Shown one piece after another: positions 9,166-19,837 of a DNA stretch of 64,000 nucleotides. The translations under genes and the position numbers were made by a program. The notes under the pieces were generated by a model, which did not search any database, was not told the origin of the DNA, and saw nothing but the letters and a program-made list of their open reading frames with translations. Origin of the DNA: Gnetum montanum. Taxonomy: Eukaryota > Streptophyta > Gnetopsida > Gnetales > Gnetaceae. Each line of letters opens with the position of its first letter. Positions within the stretch are counted from its first letter, which is position 1. The stretch lies in NCBI GenBank assembly GCA_015680685.1, contig MNCI01022150.1, positions 84,142 through 148,141 on the forward strand, in the 5' to 3' direction.

Positions 9166-10370
9166 TCATTAGTATGGCTAGCCATCTCCCCCACAACCAT
9201 GTTGAGAGAAGGAGATCTAAAAAATAGAGTGAGCCTATTCTAGTGCAAAGGTATCAATGTTGTTGGTTACTCTAGGTTCTAGGAGTGGCTCAACTTATTA
9301 TATGTTGATAAACAAATGTTTGTAAGTGCTCAATGGATGGTATATTGTCATGGCTCTAGAAGGAAAAGTTGAATAACTGATGTAAGGTCATTTTCATAGC
9401 ACTTGAAACTTAGTACATAGTGGCACATTATGGGATACCAGTAAATAACCTTATCATTAATTTAGAATTTAACTCTTCTTATCTATGCATCATGAGAGTT
9501 TTTTGCAATGTGCCTTATGCACTTCATTCATCATCACGACTACTTGTCCATTCTTATCTAGCACATTAAGTATCATTAGTCATTCTTTTCGTGCTAGAAT
9601 AATAGCAAGGTCAAGCTCATAGGTCATTGCAAGTGTATGGAGTTTAAATTAGATTGGACGTTTTGGTAACTTTCTGTACACTAGCTCATAGGGAGAATAG
9701 CCTATAGGAAGCTTCCAAGTTGAACAATATGCCTAAAGAGCATCATTGAGTTTAGTATTGTAGTCCTTCCTATATCTACTAATCATTCATGTTAGTATCC
9801 TAGTTATCTCCTTATTGGTAACTTCAGCTTGACCATTAGCTTGGGGTGATATGGGATTGTAAGTTTATGTTACATCCTAAGCGTTGCATTAGTTTTCAAA
9901 AAGTATACCTTGTAAAGTGGATTCCATTATAAAAAAATAAGGGTTCCAAGCACATAAAACCTATTTATCACCTATTTTTGGACAAAGTGAGCTATAGTGG
10001 TGGATGTATAGTCTAATACAACTACAGCTTCAGCCCACTTGGTACATTAGTTAACAGTATTAATGATGTAAGCCTTCTCATTTGACATAAGAGTGCTAGA
10101 TCCTATGAAGTTAATGCCTGAGAGGTCAAAAGGCTTGAGTGGTTAGATCCATTATTAAGGTCCTTCCATTTATACTATTATTTCTCCATCCCTTTGACAA
10201 TGCTTGCATGAATAGGAGAAATGGTGGACATCCCTAAAGATCATCAACTAGAAGTATCCTACCATGAGGGTCTTTGTAGCAGTCCTCCTTCCTACGTAAT
10301 GGTCCCTGCAAGGACTCTCATGAGCATCTTAGAGGATGCATAATTGATCATTATCAGGCTTACACCATCA
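9166..10370 (-). pseudogene. Integrase of element A, first catalytic Asp lost
   Basis: Read right to left, a decayed zinc-binding head (10370-10200) is followed by the core: PLKPFDLSGINFIGS near 10140-10095, where elements B and C read WGIxFMDS. The first catalytic Asp is an Asn codon at 10110-10112, a G-to-A type change. AVVVLDYTSTTIAHFVQ follows near 10040-9990, then VINRFYVLGTLIF. The second Asp box is lost by local damage near 9925. The reading continues to the family's HGGDGHPC-like C-terminus near 9170-9200. The protein would be inactive. Confidence 0.65.
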
Positions 10371-11090
10371 AACTAGGCCTTTGACACAAACCTAATATTA
10401 GTTACCTTGGATATCCATGTAATGCTTAACCTAGTGAAAAAAATTTTATTTCTTCTCATTATCCCATCTAGTTGGGGTCTCTTGTGTGATAAGATAGGAG
10501 ATGAATTCATCATACTAATTTTTATCCCTTGGATCTTGAACTCCAATGGATTTAGCAAAGAGGAGTTCATCTAGAAATTGACTAGATAAAGGCTCCTTAT
10601 TATCTTTTTTGTTCCTTCATAATAAAGATAAGTGATTAGAAACTACATTCTTGATTCTCTTCTTGTCCACCGTGGTAAGATTAAATGCTTGTAAAATTAC
10701 TAGCCACCATACGACACAAGGACTAACTACCAGCTTGTTCATCAGGAAATGGATGACACTATGATCAGTGTGCATGAAAATTTAACATCCAAGTACACAG
10801 TGTTTTAATTTTTTTTAAGGCATACACCACCACAGTGGCCTCCTTCTTAGTGGTGATGTAGTTTAGTTTTTCACCCATAATGATTTTTCTTACATAATAG
10901 ATGTAGTAAGAACATTTCTAATCATCCAATTATATTAGTAGTGCTACCAATGCATAGCCAAATGCATTTTTCATTATGTGAAATGGCCTGGGCCAATCAA
11001 GAGCAAGTAGAATGGGAGGTTCTACAAGATTTTGTTTTAACTGCTAGAATGCTTTTTCGCACTCCTTGGTCTAGTCGAAAGGTGTATCTC
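10371..11090 (-). pseudogene. RNase H and linker of element A
   Basis: Minus-strand sequence matching the element B RNase H, beginning with a TKECEKAFxQLKQNLVEPPIL-like region near 11085-11010 and ending with TVDKKRIKNVVSNHLSLL near 10680-10625. The linker to integrase (10371-10570) has an open frame of 65 residues that aligns by position with the B linker at 32731-32919. The domain removed template RNA during cDNA synthesis. Stops are spread through it. Confidence 0.6.
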
Positions 11091-11870
11091 TTTTTGTAAG
11101 CTTTTCTAGTAGTTTGGTAATTTTGGATAAATTCTTGATGAAGCACCTATAATAATTAGTATGGCCAAGGAATGACCTCATATCTTTTATAGTTTGAGGT
11201 TGTCTAGTAACTTCTTGGACAACCTATACTTTTTCTAGGTCTGCTTGTATCTTTTTTTAAAAAAAATTGGTGTTCCAATACACTATCTTCTTAGATCCTC
11301 AAGTGGATTTTTACCAATTGAGCCATATGTTTTTCTTCACAAAGCATTTTAGCACCTACTATAGTTGGTCCAAGGCTTATTCAAAATTAGTGCCATAGTT
11401 GGAGAAGTTATTCATGAAGACTTCTATACCACTACCAATTTGCTGCTAAAAAATACTGAGTACTAGACATTGGAAAGTTGTAGGGGCATTGCAAAGGTAA
11501 AAGGTCATCTTCTTATATGTAAAAGTTTCCCAAGAACTTGTGAAGGTTGTTTTCACCTTATTCTTTGGGGTTATCTAAATTTGGTTATAACCACTATAAC
11601 CATCCAAAAAGCTTTAGTAGATATATCTTACAATTGTTTCTAGCACTTGGTTCACAAATGACAATGAAAAATGATCTTTAAATGCTGCCATATTCAATAG
11701 CCTAAAGTCTATACAAATCCTTCATTTTCCTCCTTTTTTTGGCACAATCACTAGTGGGCTTACCTACTCACTATTTGCTATAGGATAGATGAATCCTTTC
11801 TTAAGAAGTTGTTTCACATCATCCTACTTAAGTTTTGGATTGAATCTCCTCTGTAGCTACATTTTCGGCT
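11091..11870 (-). pseudogene. Reverse transcriptase of element A, catalytic Asp pair lost
   Basis: Minus-strand RT with RRFNPKLK near 11855, LVIVPKKGG, RICIDFRLLN near 11720, FLDGYSGYNQI near 11615-11580, and the polymerase box near 11415. Where element B keeps FMDDF, element A reads FMNNF, with both Asp codons changed to Asn (AAT-AAC on the minus strand, 11407-11412). Both changes are G-to-A on the coding strand, consistent with decay of methylated cytosine on the other strand or with mutation before insertion. GIEVFMNNF and the IFSD-type wording place it near Athila. It could not polymerise DNA. Confidence 0.7.
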
Positions 11871-12399
11871 TGATAGAGAGATCTATATAGATGTGATGGT
11901 GGAATATCTATGGATCTATCCTTGCTAGCTCATGATATGACCATGCAAAGGATGTTGGTTGTTTGTTCACTAATTTTAGTAGCTTCTTTTTCTATTTTTG
12001 GGCATGATTGACATTGATTATTACTAGCTTGTCATTATTAAGAAAAGCATATTCTAATGCTGCTCGTAAGGCCTTAAGTTTAAGGTGCTCCTATTTGAAA
12101 TCATCAGGGATTTCTAACTTTCCTTAATCCATCTCTATGTTTTTGTGGAAGAGTTGGTTATGTATCTACTCCATTCCATCCATGTTAGCTATGTAATTAC
12201 TTTTAAGAAGCTTCACTGGTTCTATGCATATTGTGAATTCAGAATTATCATATGTGGTCAACCACTAAGTATCTTCCTATTTTATGGCTACTGCATACAT
12301 GTACCTTTGAATATTTAATGTTTTGGCACATTGATTGCATGATGGAATGGATGTGTTTTTCATGACCCATATTTTTCACACATAATAACACCTTGTATC

Positions 12400-12830
12400 A
12401 CTATATGTGATGCATGAAACTCACTTCTTCTCTAGGTTTCCAAACTTGTTTTCCTTGGAGATTTCAAAGGAAAGGTCTTTGATCCCCATCTTGTTGTCAA
12501 TGGTACTAATCTAAGCTCTTCCCATAATAATAGGAAAGTTTCCTTTGCAATTGTCCACATGGATCACTAGGAAATTTGCTAGGTATGATCAATTGCATAC
12601 GGTGGTCACAATGTCCTCCATCAATTATAGAGGAACAATGATGAACTGAACCACAAGCTCAAATTTGATGTTGCATTTCTTAAGTGGAGGTAGATTTTAG
12701 GTTTTATCCATCTCCTAAGAAATTTAGTTCATCCTAGAACCTAAATCTAGTAGAGCCTTGCATGGATTGTTTCCTATGATCTACATATAGATGAGGGGAC
12801 TCTTAGGATCAGCTCATTTCGTAGGAAGAT
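12400..12830 (-). pseudogene. Retropepsin protease of element A, C-terminal part
   Basis: Minus-strand FLVIHVDNCKGNFPIIMGRA then DNKMGIKDLSFEISKENKF, near 12580-12440, matching the clearer element B protease (34645-34908). PIIMGRA corresponds to the conserved retropepsin end (P-ILGR-WL). The domain cut the Gag-Pol polyprotein into working parts. The catalytic DTG/DSG segment is expected on the right, near 12760-12700 (a GARL or GSR-like reading), and is too decayed to assign. The frame is open only in pieces. Confidence 0.55.
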
Positions 12831-14949
12831 GGCCTATTTTAATCTAATTTATGATTGCATGGGTCAACATGATGATAATAAAATTAAATAACATTTAGTT
12901 TGAAGGAGGCTTAGTGTATTTCCAAAAGCAATTAATGAAGGACTAGCAACCATGAATGTTTATGAGGGCTTTTGTAAACTATTTGGCTTGAAGAAAGCCC
13001 ATTTGCAAGGCTTGTGCTTAAAGCCACTTAAATGATCATCCAGTTGTAAGTGTACTTCCATCAGGGCATTTCATTATTCTGGTTGTGGTGGAATTTTCCA
13101 TTATATTAGTTGGGCATGTGGCAAGGGAGTGGTGTTAGAAGATGCAAGATGAGGTGATGGATACGAAGGAGGACAAGTGAATGGAGACTCAGCTCTTGGA
13201 GTGGGGTTTCAATGATATTTTAGAGGATAGTAGTAATGAGTTAAAGGAGTGTAACTTGTAGAGCCATGAGGAGATACAATTTATTTAACATAATATCCAT
13301 ATGGGTTTGGTTTCCTATAAGGATATTGTTGTCATAGTGGTGGCATCCCTCACAACTATGAGTTTTGCCATTACTACTACTACTTCTGAGGTTGAGGTGG
13401 TGCTCCACTTGGATAGTACTATGTTAAGTGGAACTATTACCTATAATTACCTTATGGATAAGGAAATCTACTAGGTGGTTGCTTCCTTTCCAATTTTTGA
13501 TTCCATGTATATGCCCCAAATTCTTGCAAATGTAACACTATAGGACAACATCCTTTAGTATGTTCATATTGGTAAATTTCACATTTGTTATTATCTATTT
13601 CTAAACTTGTAAATTCCTTAACTATTGTAGCCTTACCTTTCTATTGATAATGTTTTATTTTTGTATCCTTCCATCTCCTTCTATCTCTATCTCTACTTCC
13701 TTACTTCATCTTCTTCTCAACTATTTTGAGAGCAGTTTGGAACTTTACATCTAAGAATTTCTACATTTTATCTACTTTAGCCAATATTTTGGTAAAAAAT
13801 TTCTAGATTGATAAGGTTTTCCTTTGCACCACTTTATCTAGTTGTGCTTGTTCCTCTGAATCACAGAAACACATCTCCCTTTTGTGAATGGATGGATTCC
13901 TATTATACTCCTCTGCACTTTCTTTCTTCTTCAACTCTTCTTCTTTCTTTTTCACCTAATTAATTAGTCTTTGGATATGATAGGCTCTCATCTCCAAAAG
14001 TATCCCTTGGGCATAGACCCTAAGAGCTTCTCTGTTTTTGTCTAGGAGTCTATCTACAATGTAACGAAGCTGCTCCCTTTGAGAAAATCCATTTCCTGGA
14101 CATTTAGTGCATGAGGGAGTAGTACCTATCTAAGGTTGCATCCAAGGATTCATTATTACCTTACTTCTATCCTTGGATTTGTTTCCTTAAGTTGGACACT
14201 CAAGAGTACTTTTGGTACTTGTTATATAGCTCTAACATGGTACTTCACCTACAAATGAATTTTGGTGCCAAGGATTGATACCAACTTTTCGCTTTCTTGA
14301 TGAGTATCCTTGAAAATAGTTTTAGCTTCTTCCACTCATTCTCAATGTTTTGTAAGGCACTGGTATCATGGAAAGCTTGCAGATGATGTTGAGGATTAGC
14401 ATTATATCTTCCTGTAAATTTAGGGATATTATTCATATTAAGCCTTTTAATCTTATTATCTTTCTAATGCCTAGTGGAAATTCTAACTAATTCTAAAATA
14501 TTAAACATGTTTTTGATAGCTAGTAATGGCTCATAATAGTTATTGCATTCATGGTGGCCACTATCATGGCCACGCCTCTTATGATAAGACCTACTGTGCC
14601 TCCTCTCCTGGTGATGCTCCTCTTCCTCTTATGGTTGTCTACACTCATGGTTCCTGTCATCACGATGGGATTTGCTATGATCTCCATTCATATCTTGATC
14701 ACTCCTCCTTCTATCTTGACCACAACTCCTTATGTCAAACTTTGTTTTTGAGAAGGATGGTGAAGGTGAAGGACTAGGAGAATGGTGCCTACTAGTCCTT
14801 CTCCTATGGTCCTTGGCTTGGTCTTTCTTCTTATCTTCTTCTTTCTTCTTGTCTTTGGATGAACAACTAGGCAATCTATTTTTTAATGTTCTTTGAGCCT
14901 TGGAATTTGTCCTTCCCTCATCTTGGTTATTTTCCAAGGTTGATTGCAA
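12831..14949 (-). pseudogene. gag of element A, with Arg/Ser-rich N-terminal part
   Basis: Gag forms the virus-like particle shell. From right to left: an open stretch of 106 residues (14949-14629) rich in Lys, Arg, Ser and His, with an SPSPSPSPS run; then NNIPKFTGRYNANPQHHLQAFHD at about 14436 and LILIKKAKSWYQSLAP near 14300, the retrotransposon gag domain; then a YAQGILLEMRAYHIQRLI-like stretch near 14020-13960; and a knuckle-like CEIYQYEHTKGCCPIVLHLQEFGAY near 13580-13510, in which the second Cys of the usual CxxC reads Tyr. Elements B and C share the central domain. Multiple stops lie between these blocks. Upstream to about 15460 the coding signal is weak. Confidence 0.7.
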
Positions 14950-15590
14950 CCATTAGTGAAGGATATCATCCTCAACAAGAGGATGAGAATCTATATATTG
15001 AGATAAACTTGAGAAGAAATTAGGATCCTCTTTCTACAATTGCAAAAACAATTATGTTAGAATCCTTTTATCCTTGTAGGCTTCATGATGTGCCTCCATG
15101 TATCAATTCTTTTAGAGTTATGCTTATGAAGGCATATAGTCCCTATAGATATGGTCTATCACTTCATACTCTAGGCTTAATGATTTAATGCCTAGCATTA
15201 TGAGATTGACCATGAGAATGGCAGGAATAGACCAATTAGGAGGTAATAAAATATTTCCATCCATGTTCCTCCAGCACAACTATTTATCTTGATGAAGAAT
15301 GAAGATGAAATCTTGATAGAAGAGATCTATATGTGCATAGGACACCTTAAGTTATTAAGACTTCTTATTGATAGTCCTTCTAGTCCTATCCTATTGTTTA
15401 TTGGAATCATCAACATGTGATGGAGATTCATTCCTATGAGAAAAAACCATCTTAGTAATATGTATAAGGTGTGCATTGAGATAATTTTATTATTATTATT
15501 TTATATGAAAGATGACTTGTAATATTTTCCTTACAACAATTTTATATGGATTTATTATTTAGCAATATTTAGCATACTTAACTAACTAAG
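14950..15590 (-). other. 5' leader and gag start region of element A
   Basis: Between the primer site and the recognisable gag. A possible start, ATGGTTTTTTCTCATAGGAA on the minus strand near 15450, opens a short reading with stops. AT-rich low-complexity sequence fills 15480-15560. No other feature is seen. Confidence 0.35.
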
Positions 15591-15608
15591 TCCTTGACAA
15601 AGATGCCA
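15591..15608 (-). promoter_or_regulatory. Primer binding site of element A (tRNA-Asp type, decayed)
   Basis: On the minus strand the sequence right after the LTR end (TCATCA) and one T is TGGCATCTTTGTCAAGGA. It lines up with the tRNA-Asp primer site known from Athila-type elements (TGGCGCCGTTGCCGGGGA). The differences are G-to-A or C-to-T, except one G-to-T. Most fit loss of CpG or CNG methylated cytosines. It marks where minus-strand cDNA synthesis began. Confidence 0.65.
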
Positions 15609-15609
15609 A

Positions 15610-16556
15610 TGATGAGCAATGGGTAGTTTCTACATCCAACCATATGAATCACAAGCATTTACATGTATCTAGTTAAATTTCATGGACTTATTTACCTACG
15701 TGATTGATATGCCTAAATGGTGAATTATGTTGTTGTAAGTCAGTATCTTCTCAATTCACACTTGTGTGTATATGTGTGTATGGTTAAGTGTGGTTGAGGC
15801 ATAAGAAATATATTTTTATGTTTTCTTTATTTTTCTTCTATTTTCTAGATGATTAAATAAATATTTAATAATTAAATTAATTTACTAATTAATTTATTCA
15901 TTAACTAGCTATCCTAACATGGAGTATTTGTTCCCATTTTCTATAGATATCCTGAACCTATATTAACGTTGCTAGGTTACCAAGTGTATACGACTAGGCG
16001 CACTAAGTACTCACTATTGGAATTTGCAATCGTTAATATGTTATGCTTGAAATGGTCATTCTCACATTGCTTATGAATGATAATATTAATTAATTAAGAA
16101 TAAGAAAGTAAATTTCATGTAAAGTAAAGTATGGGAAAGTATGATTAAGCTAGTCTAAGTGTTGCAATGGATATAGGAGATCTCAATTTTATTACCATCC
16201 ATGCAAATATGTCTAGGTACATGGACACTTAAATAAAATGCCATACAGTCTCATAAATCTATGCTATGGACACTCATAGGAAAAATATTCTAACTTTCAA
16301 AGCAAGAAACTACAAGAAACTAGCTAAGCCTAAGATTGAAAGTTGCCAAAAATCCATGTTGTGGGCATTCATAGGGAAAATATTCTAACTCTCAAAGGAA
16401 GAAATTACAAGAATCTAGCTATGGCTAAGACCGAAAGGTGTCATAAATATGAGGGGTATGTGCATTGATATAGGTAATGACTACATTAGCATCAACATAC
16501 CTATATCAATGCATCCTATGATGCATTAATAGGGATATGTCGAAGGGGCTACATCA
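15610..16556 (-). mobile_element. 5' LTR of element A
   Basis: A 947-bp LTR with ends TGATGAGC (15610) and CTACATCA (16556) on the plus strand. It aligns with the element B LTR: for example AAATTTCATGGAC at 15676-15688 against 28976-28988, and the GTTACCAAGT block near 15973 against 29289. Inside, 16255-16349 and 16350-16443 are a duplication (CTCATAGGRAAAATATTCTAAC). U3 contains a 16-bp inverted repeat at 16461-16476 and 16498-16513, in the same place as the palindromes of the other copies. Confidence 0.75.
16461..16513. promoter_or_regulatory. Perfect 16-bp inverted repeat in element A U3
   Basis: TGCATTGATATAGGTA (16461-16476) and its exact reverse complement TACCTATATCAATGCA (16498-16513) are separated by 21 bp. 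It lies upstream of the presumed promoter on the minus strand, matching the palindrome position in the LTR at 104-1045 and in both LTRs of element B. Confidence 0.7.
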
Positions 16557-17250
16557 AATGGTTATTTATCAACGTAACCTATATTATTGATCATTCATCA
16601 ATAATCATAATGATTTTTAAGCTTCCTTTAAATTCTATCTTCTTCCAAAGATTCCTTCATGCATTTCCTTCTTTTATTTCACTTATGACAAGTTCTACTA
16701 ATTGAGAAATCATGTTTTGTACTAAAATTTACATTTGGATAATATTTGTTGAAAATCTTTGATAATTTACTTTTGCTAATTAATGGAAATCCCAGATTAG
16801 CTAATCTAGGGTTAAGGTAATTTTTTAATAAAATGAATTAACTCATAATCATAGGCTGCATTTTAATTGGTTTATATGTCCATCCTTGAAATTACATAAC
16901 TGATTTTAGAATGTACTACTTGGAATCCCATGAATTGTATGCCAAGCCTTCTTACAAATCTTAATCCCAAAATATTTCATTGTCTTCAATAGATGACTTC
17001 CATTATTGATAACATGATTTGATTTAAATTCATGCATAATGTATGACCTTCTTTTATTAACACTCATTATGGACATCTTTTACCAAGTCCTCCTAATATC
17101 ACCCACTATAATACTCTGCATACAATTCTTATTACAACAATTAGTACAACAATTCTTATAATTTTTTATTACATATAATCATTGGCACATTCTGGCCATT
17201 TCATGGAATAGGTTGGCATGAAAAAAAATTGCAGAGGAAAGAAATGAAGA
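16557..17250. other. Flank between element A and the gene-remnant region
   Basis: AT-rich sequence without a recognised gene, repeat or LTR. Confidence 0.4.
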
Positions 17251-18700
17251 ATCTAAGTAACTGCAATTCATAATAAATTGGTCATTGAAAATTTCAGTAG
17301 TCTTCATAAAGCTATTTGTTCATGTGCCCTGTATATGAAGTGTATAACAAAAAGCGTAGAAATGATACCTAAATCTATTGAAGTCATACTGACTCAGCTT
17401 GGGTTGGCAAAATTTCTAAGTCTGCAACTAATCGATAAATCGGTGATTTATGACCAAGCTAAAAACTATACAATAGTTAGACACAGATAAGGAGAGCAGC
17501 TAGTCCTCACAAAACTATGTATATGATTGTTATTGTGTGAGGGCAGGGTGACCTCTTCCTCCCCGATACTGGATTTATGAGGCATGAGGTCATGAGCAGA
17601 CAAGCTCATGAGCCCACCTATGTTCTATGACTTCTATCACAGGAGTTTACAAAAAGGTAAATCCGAGGCACACTAGCATACCAATCAGGAGAAGCTACGT
17701 GGTAAGTGCAAATATTTTGACACTGCTCTCTTGGGTCTACCTCAGCCTATGCGCTTTCTAAAATAGTAAAATCCCACCACTACAGTGTATATTGATGGAC
17801 CTGTCTAGTCTATTCGAGTGGAGGCAATAGCGCACAGCTCAATGCTGCACTAAAAACAGATACACGAACGTGATGGATCATGCAAAGGTTTAATTAAAAG
17901 ATCCTCGCAATTACTCTATCCATTGTTGTCACTTCAACACAATTGTGTGACATGTCCTGACAGAATACTACATGGTAAATGTATCACTCTGTGCAACAAC
18001 ATCTTTTATTTGTCAAACTAAGGAATGCACTTCTCTGCTGTGATGATTTACGAGGCTAGAATAAAAGGGTAAGAGAGTTTCAAAATCTCATATGATTTCG
18101 TTTTAGGGAGAAATGATGGCCTTGCATGTAAATGCATTGTTGGGAACAAGAGCTATGCGATGTACTTATGCGTTGCTGACTTTCTGGTTACCATCGATAT
18201 TACAATTGGAATGAGGATTAATGGTAGTAAGAGGGTGCAATGCTCTCTTTCAGAAATGTTAAAAAGTGAAGCTGATGTATCCTTGCAAACGCTTTCACGT
18301 ACAAGTGACAACCAATGGATTACCATAGTACCCTTCAAAAGATAGATTGGTGCATTGAATACGACCATCAAGTTTATATCTATACAGATGAAATGGGAAG
18401 TTAATGTAAGAGGATTGTATTTCCAAACAACAAACTAAACTTGACACCGAATAAGGATGCGAATCAAGCACACCTTAAGATCATACAGCAATCTCATCCA
18501 TGACCATGACCCAGAACAAGAAGAATATCAAGCAGTCGATGAGTGCAATGGCAGCTGCAATGATATTCTGAGCTCCTGTGATAGGTTGTCTTGTTTGGTT
18601 CATGCAGACAATATCATGGATGAGGCTTTGCCTGGATTCAGGACTGTCTACGTCGGTATGTCCGGTAGAAGATATTTCATTAATGGTCATTACTTGGAGC
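17251..18700 (+). other. Unidentified gene-like remnant upstream of the tubulin fragment
   Basis: I do not recognise the product. The sequence is visibly richer in CpG and less AT-skewed than the retrotransposon flanks, and it has several open stretches on the plus strand: 70 residues from 17278 (MVIENFSSLHKAI, then SVEMIPKSIEVILTQLG), 61 residues from 18160 (MYLCVADFLVTIDITIG, SLSEMLKSEADVSLQTLS) and 87 residues from 18457 (DHDPEQEEYQAVDECNG). None is long and none overlaps a retrotransposon motif. They may be exons of a decayed host gene or a patchwork carried with the tubulin fragment. Strand is a guess from the longer frames. Confidence 0.3.
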
Positions 18701-19130
18701 ATCCAAATCAGTCAGGCTGATATCTAGGTCGGCAATGCTTGTTGGGAACTCTACTACCTCGAGCATGGCATCCAGCCTGATGGGCAAATGCTGAGTGACA
18801 AAACAATCAGAGGAGGCTATGATGCATTAAAACCTTGTTTAGCAAGACTAGAGTGGGGAAACACGTTCCTCGTGCAATTTTCATGGATCTGGAGCCTACT
18901 ATCATTGAAGAGGTTAGGATTGGAACTTACCGCCAACTGTTTCATCCCCAGCAGCTTATCAGCGAAAAGGAGGATGCCGCTAACAACTTTGCTCGTGGTC
19001 ATTACACCATTGACAAAGAGATTGTGGATCTATGCCTGGACCATATTAGAAAGTTGGCTAACAATTGCACCGGTCTTCAGGGTTTCCTGGTTTTCAATGC
19101 CGTAGGTGGAGGAACTGGATCTGGGCTCAA
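18701..19130 (+). pseudogene. Alpha-tubulin pseudogene fragment
   Basis: Alpha-tubulin polymerises with beta-tubulin into microtubules. This piece covers about residues 7 to 148 of the normal 450. It reads IQISQADI[24 protein letters not shown] (stop TAG at 18725-18727 in place of a Gln), then [10 protein letters not shown], a frameshift between about 18830 and 18860, then [75 protein letters not shown] is the tubulin nucleotide-binding signature. Homology stops right after it (about 19130). No intron interrupts the segment, so it may be a processed copy, though plant alpha-tubulin intron positions would have to be checked. The rest of the gene is absent. Confidence 0.9.
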
Positions 19131-19836
19131 CACACGGCAACATTACCAAACACAGCGGTAGTGCATTCGCAAAGTTAAGAACACTAACTACTCCAAACCT
19201 GCTGTCTTGTTCGAGCTTTCCATTGCCAGGCATGCTCAAGCGCATGCTCTTCATTACTTACAACCACAAGCATTGGGCCAAGATCATCAATGAAATCATT
19301 GAAATTATCGTTCGATGCTAACGCCGTGTGAGATGGAATAACCAACAGAATCGGTGCAACTAAACGNGTTGCGCCTCCTCCATCTTCGATGCTATTGATG
19401 CTGTTGCTAATTCCGTTTAGTTGCACCGATTCTGTTGGTTATTCCATCTCACACGGCGTTAGCATCGAACGATAATTTCAATGATTTCATTGATGATCTT
19501 GGCCCAATGCTTGTGGTTGTAAGTAATGAAGAGCATGCGCTTGAGCATGCCTGGCAATGGAAAGCTCGAACAAGACAGCAGGTTTGGAGTAGTTAGTGTT
19601 CTTAACTTTGCGAATGCACTACCGCTGTGTTTGGTAATGTTGCCGTGTGTTGAGCCCAGATCCAGTTCCTCCACCTACGGCATTGAAAACCAGGAAACCC
19701 TGAAGACCGGTGCAATTGTTAGCCAACTTTCTAATATGGTCCAGGCATAGATCCACAATCTCTTTGTCAATGGTGTAATGACCACGAGCAAAGTTGTTAG
19801 CGGCATCCTCCTTTTCGCTGATAAGCTGCTGGGGAT
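18944..19836. repeat. Near-perfect inverted repeat around single-N gaps (probable assembly artefact)
   Basis: The left arm 18944-19366 and right arm 19414-19836 are exact reverse complements as far as I can read, centred at 19390. Single Ns stand at 19367 and 19837. The 469-bp block between the Ns consists of 46 bp of new sequence (19368-19413) plus 423 bp that repeat the neighbour backwards, and the right arm ends exactly at the second N. Identical 71- and 74-residue frames appear on opposite strands as a result. In surroundings decayed by millions of years, a perfect arm ending at Ns points to a redundant contig placed in reverse orientation by scaffolding. Confidence 0.85.
19131..19366. 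other. Non-tubulin sequence joined to the tubulin fragment
   Basis: From 19131 the tubulin match ends and unrelated sequence follows without decay. It keeps CpGs and has open frames on both strands: 71 residues on plus from 19106, and on minus a stretch with NDNFNDFIDDLGPMLVVV near 19311-19240. I cannot name either. It may be part of another gene fused to the tubulin piece. Confidence 0.3.
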
Positions 19837-19837
19837 N

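Larger units (their letters stand above)
7401..16556 (-). mobile_element. Family 1 (Athila-like) element A, lacking its 3' LTR
   Basis: A minus-strand retrotransposon in the order (right to left) 5' LTR 15610-16556, primer site, gag, protease, reverse transcriptase, RNase H, integrase and a noncoding tail. That order, with integrase last, defines Ty3/gypsy. No second LTR is present at the left, where homology to elements B and C fades near 7400, so the 3' end has been lost. All coding parts are broken by stops and frameshifts. Sequence past the LTR (16557-16561, AATGG) would be one half of a target duplication, but the partner is gone. Confidence 0.75.

Noticed and set aside
14526-14777. Two plus-strand open frames (83 and 66 residues)
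   Set aside because: They are shadows of the element A gag on the minus strand; their His/Ser/Leu-rich composition follows from the RS-like coding strand.
18481-18702. 73-residue minus-strand frame opposite the 87-residue frame
   Set aside because: Antisense shadow with no motif; neither strand can be identified, so only the region is annotated.
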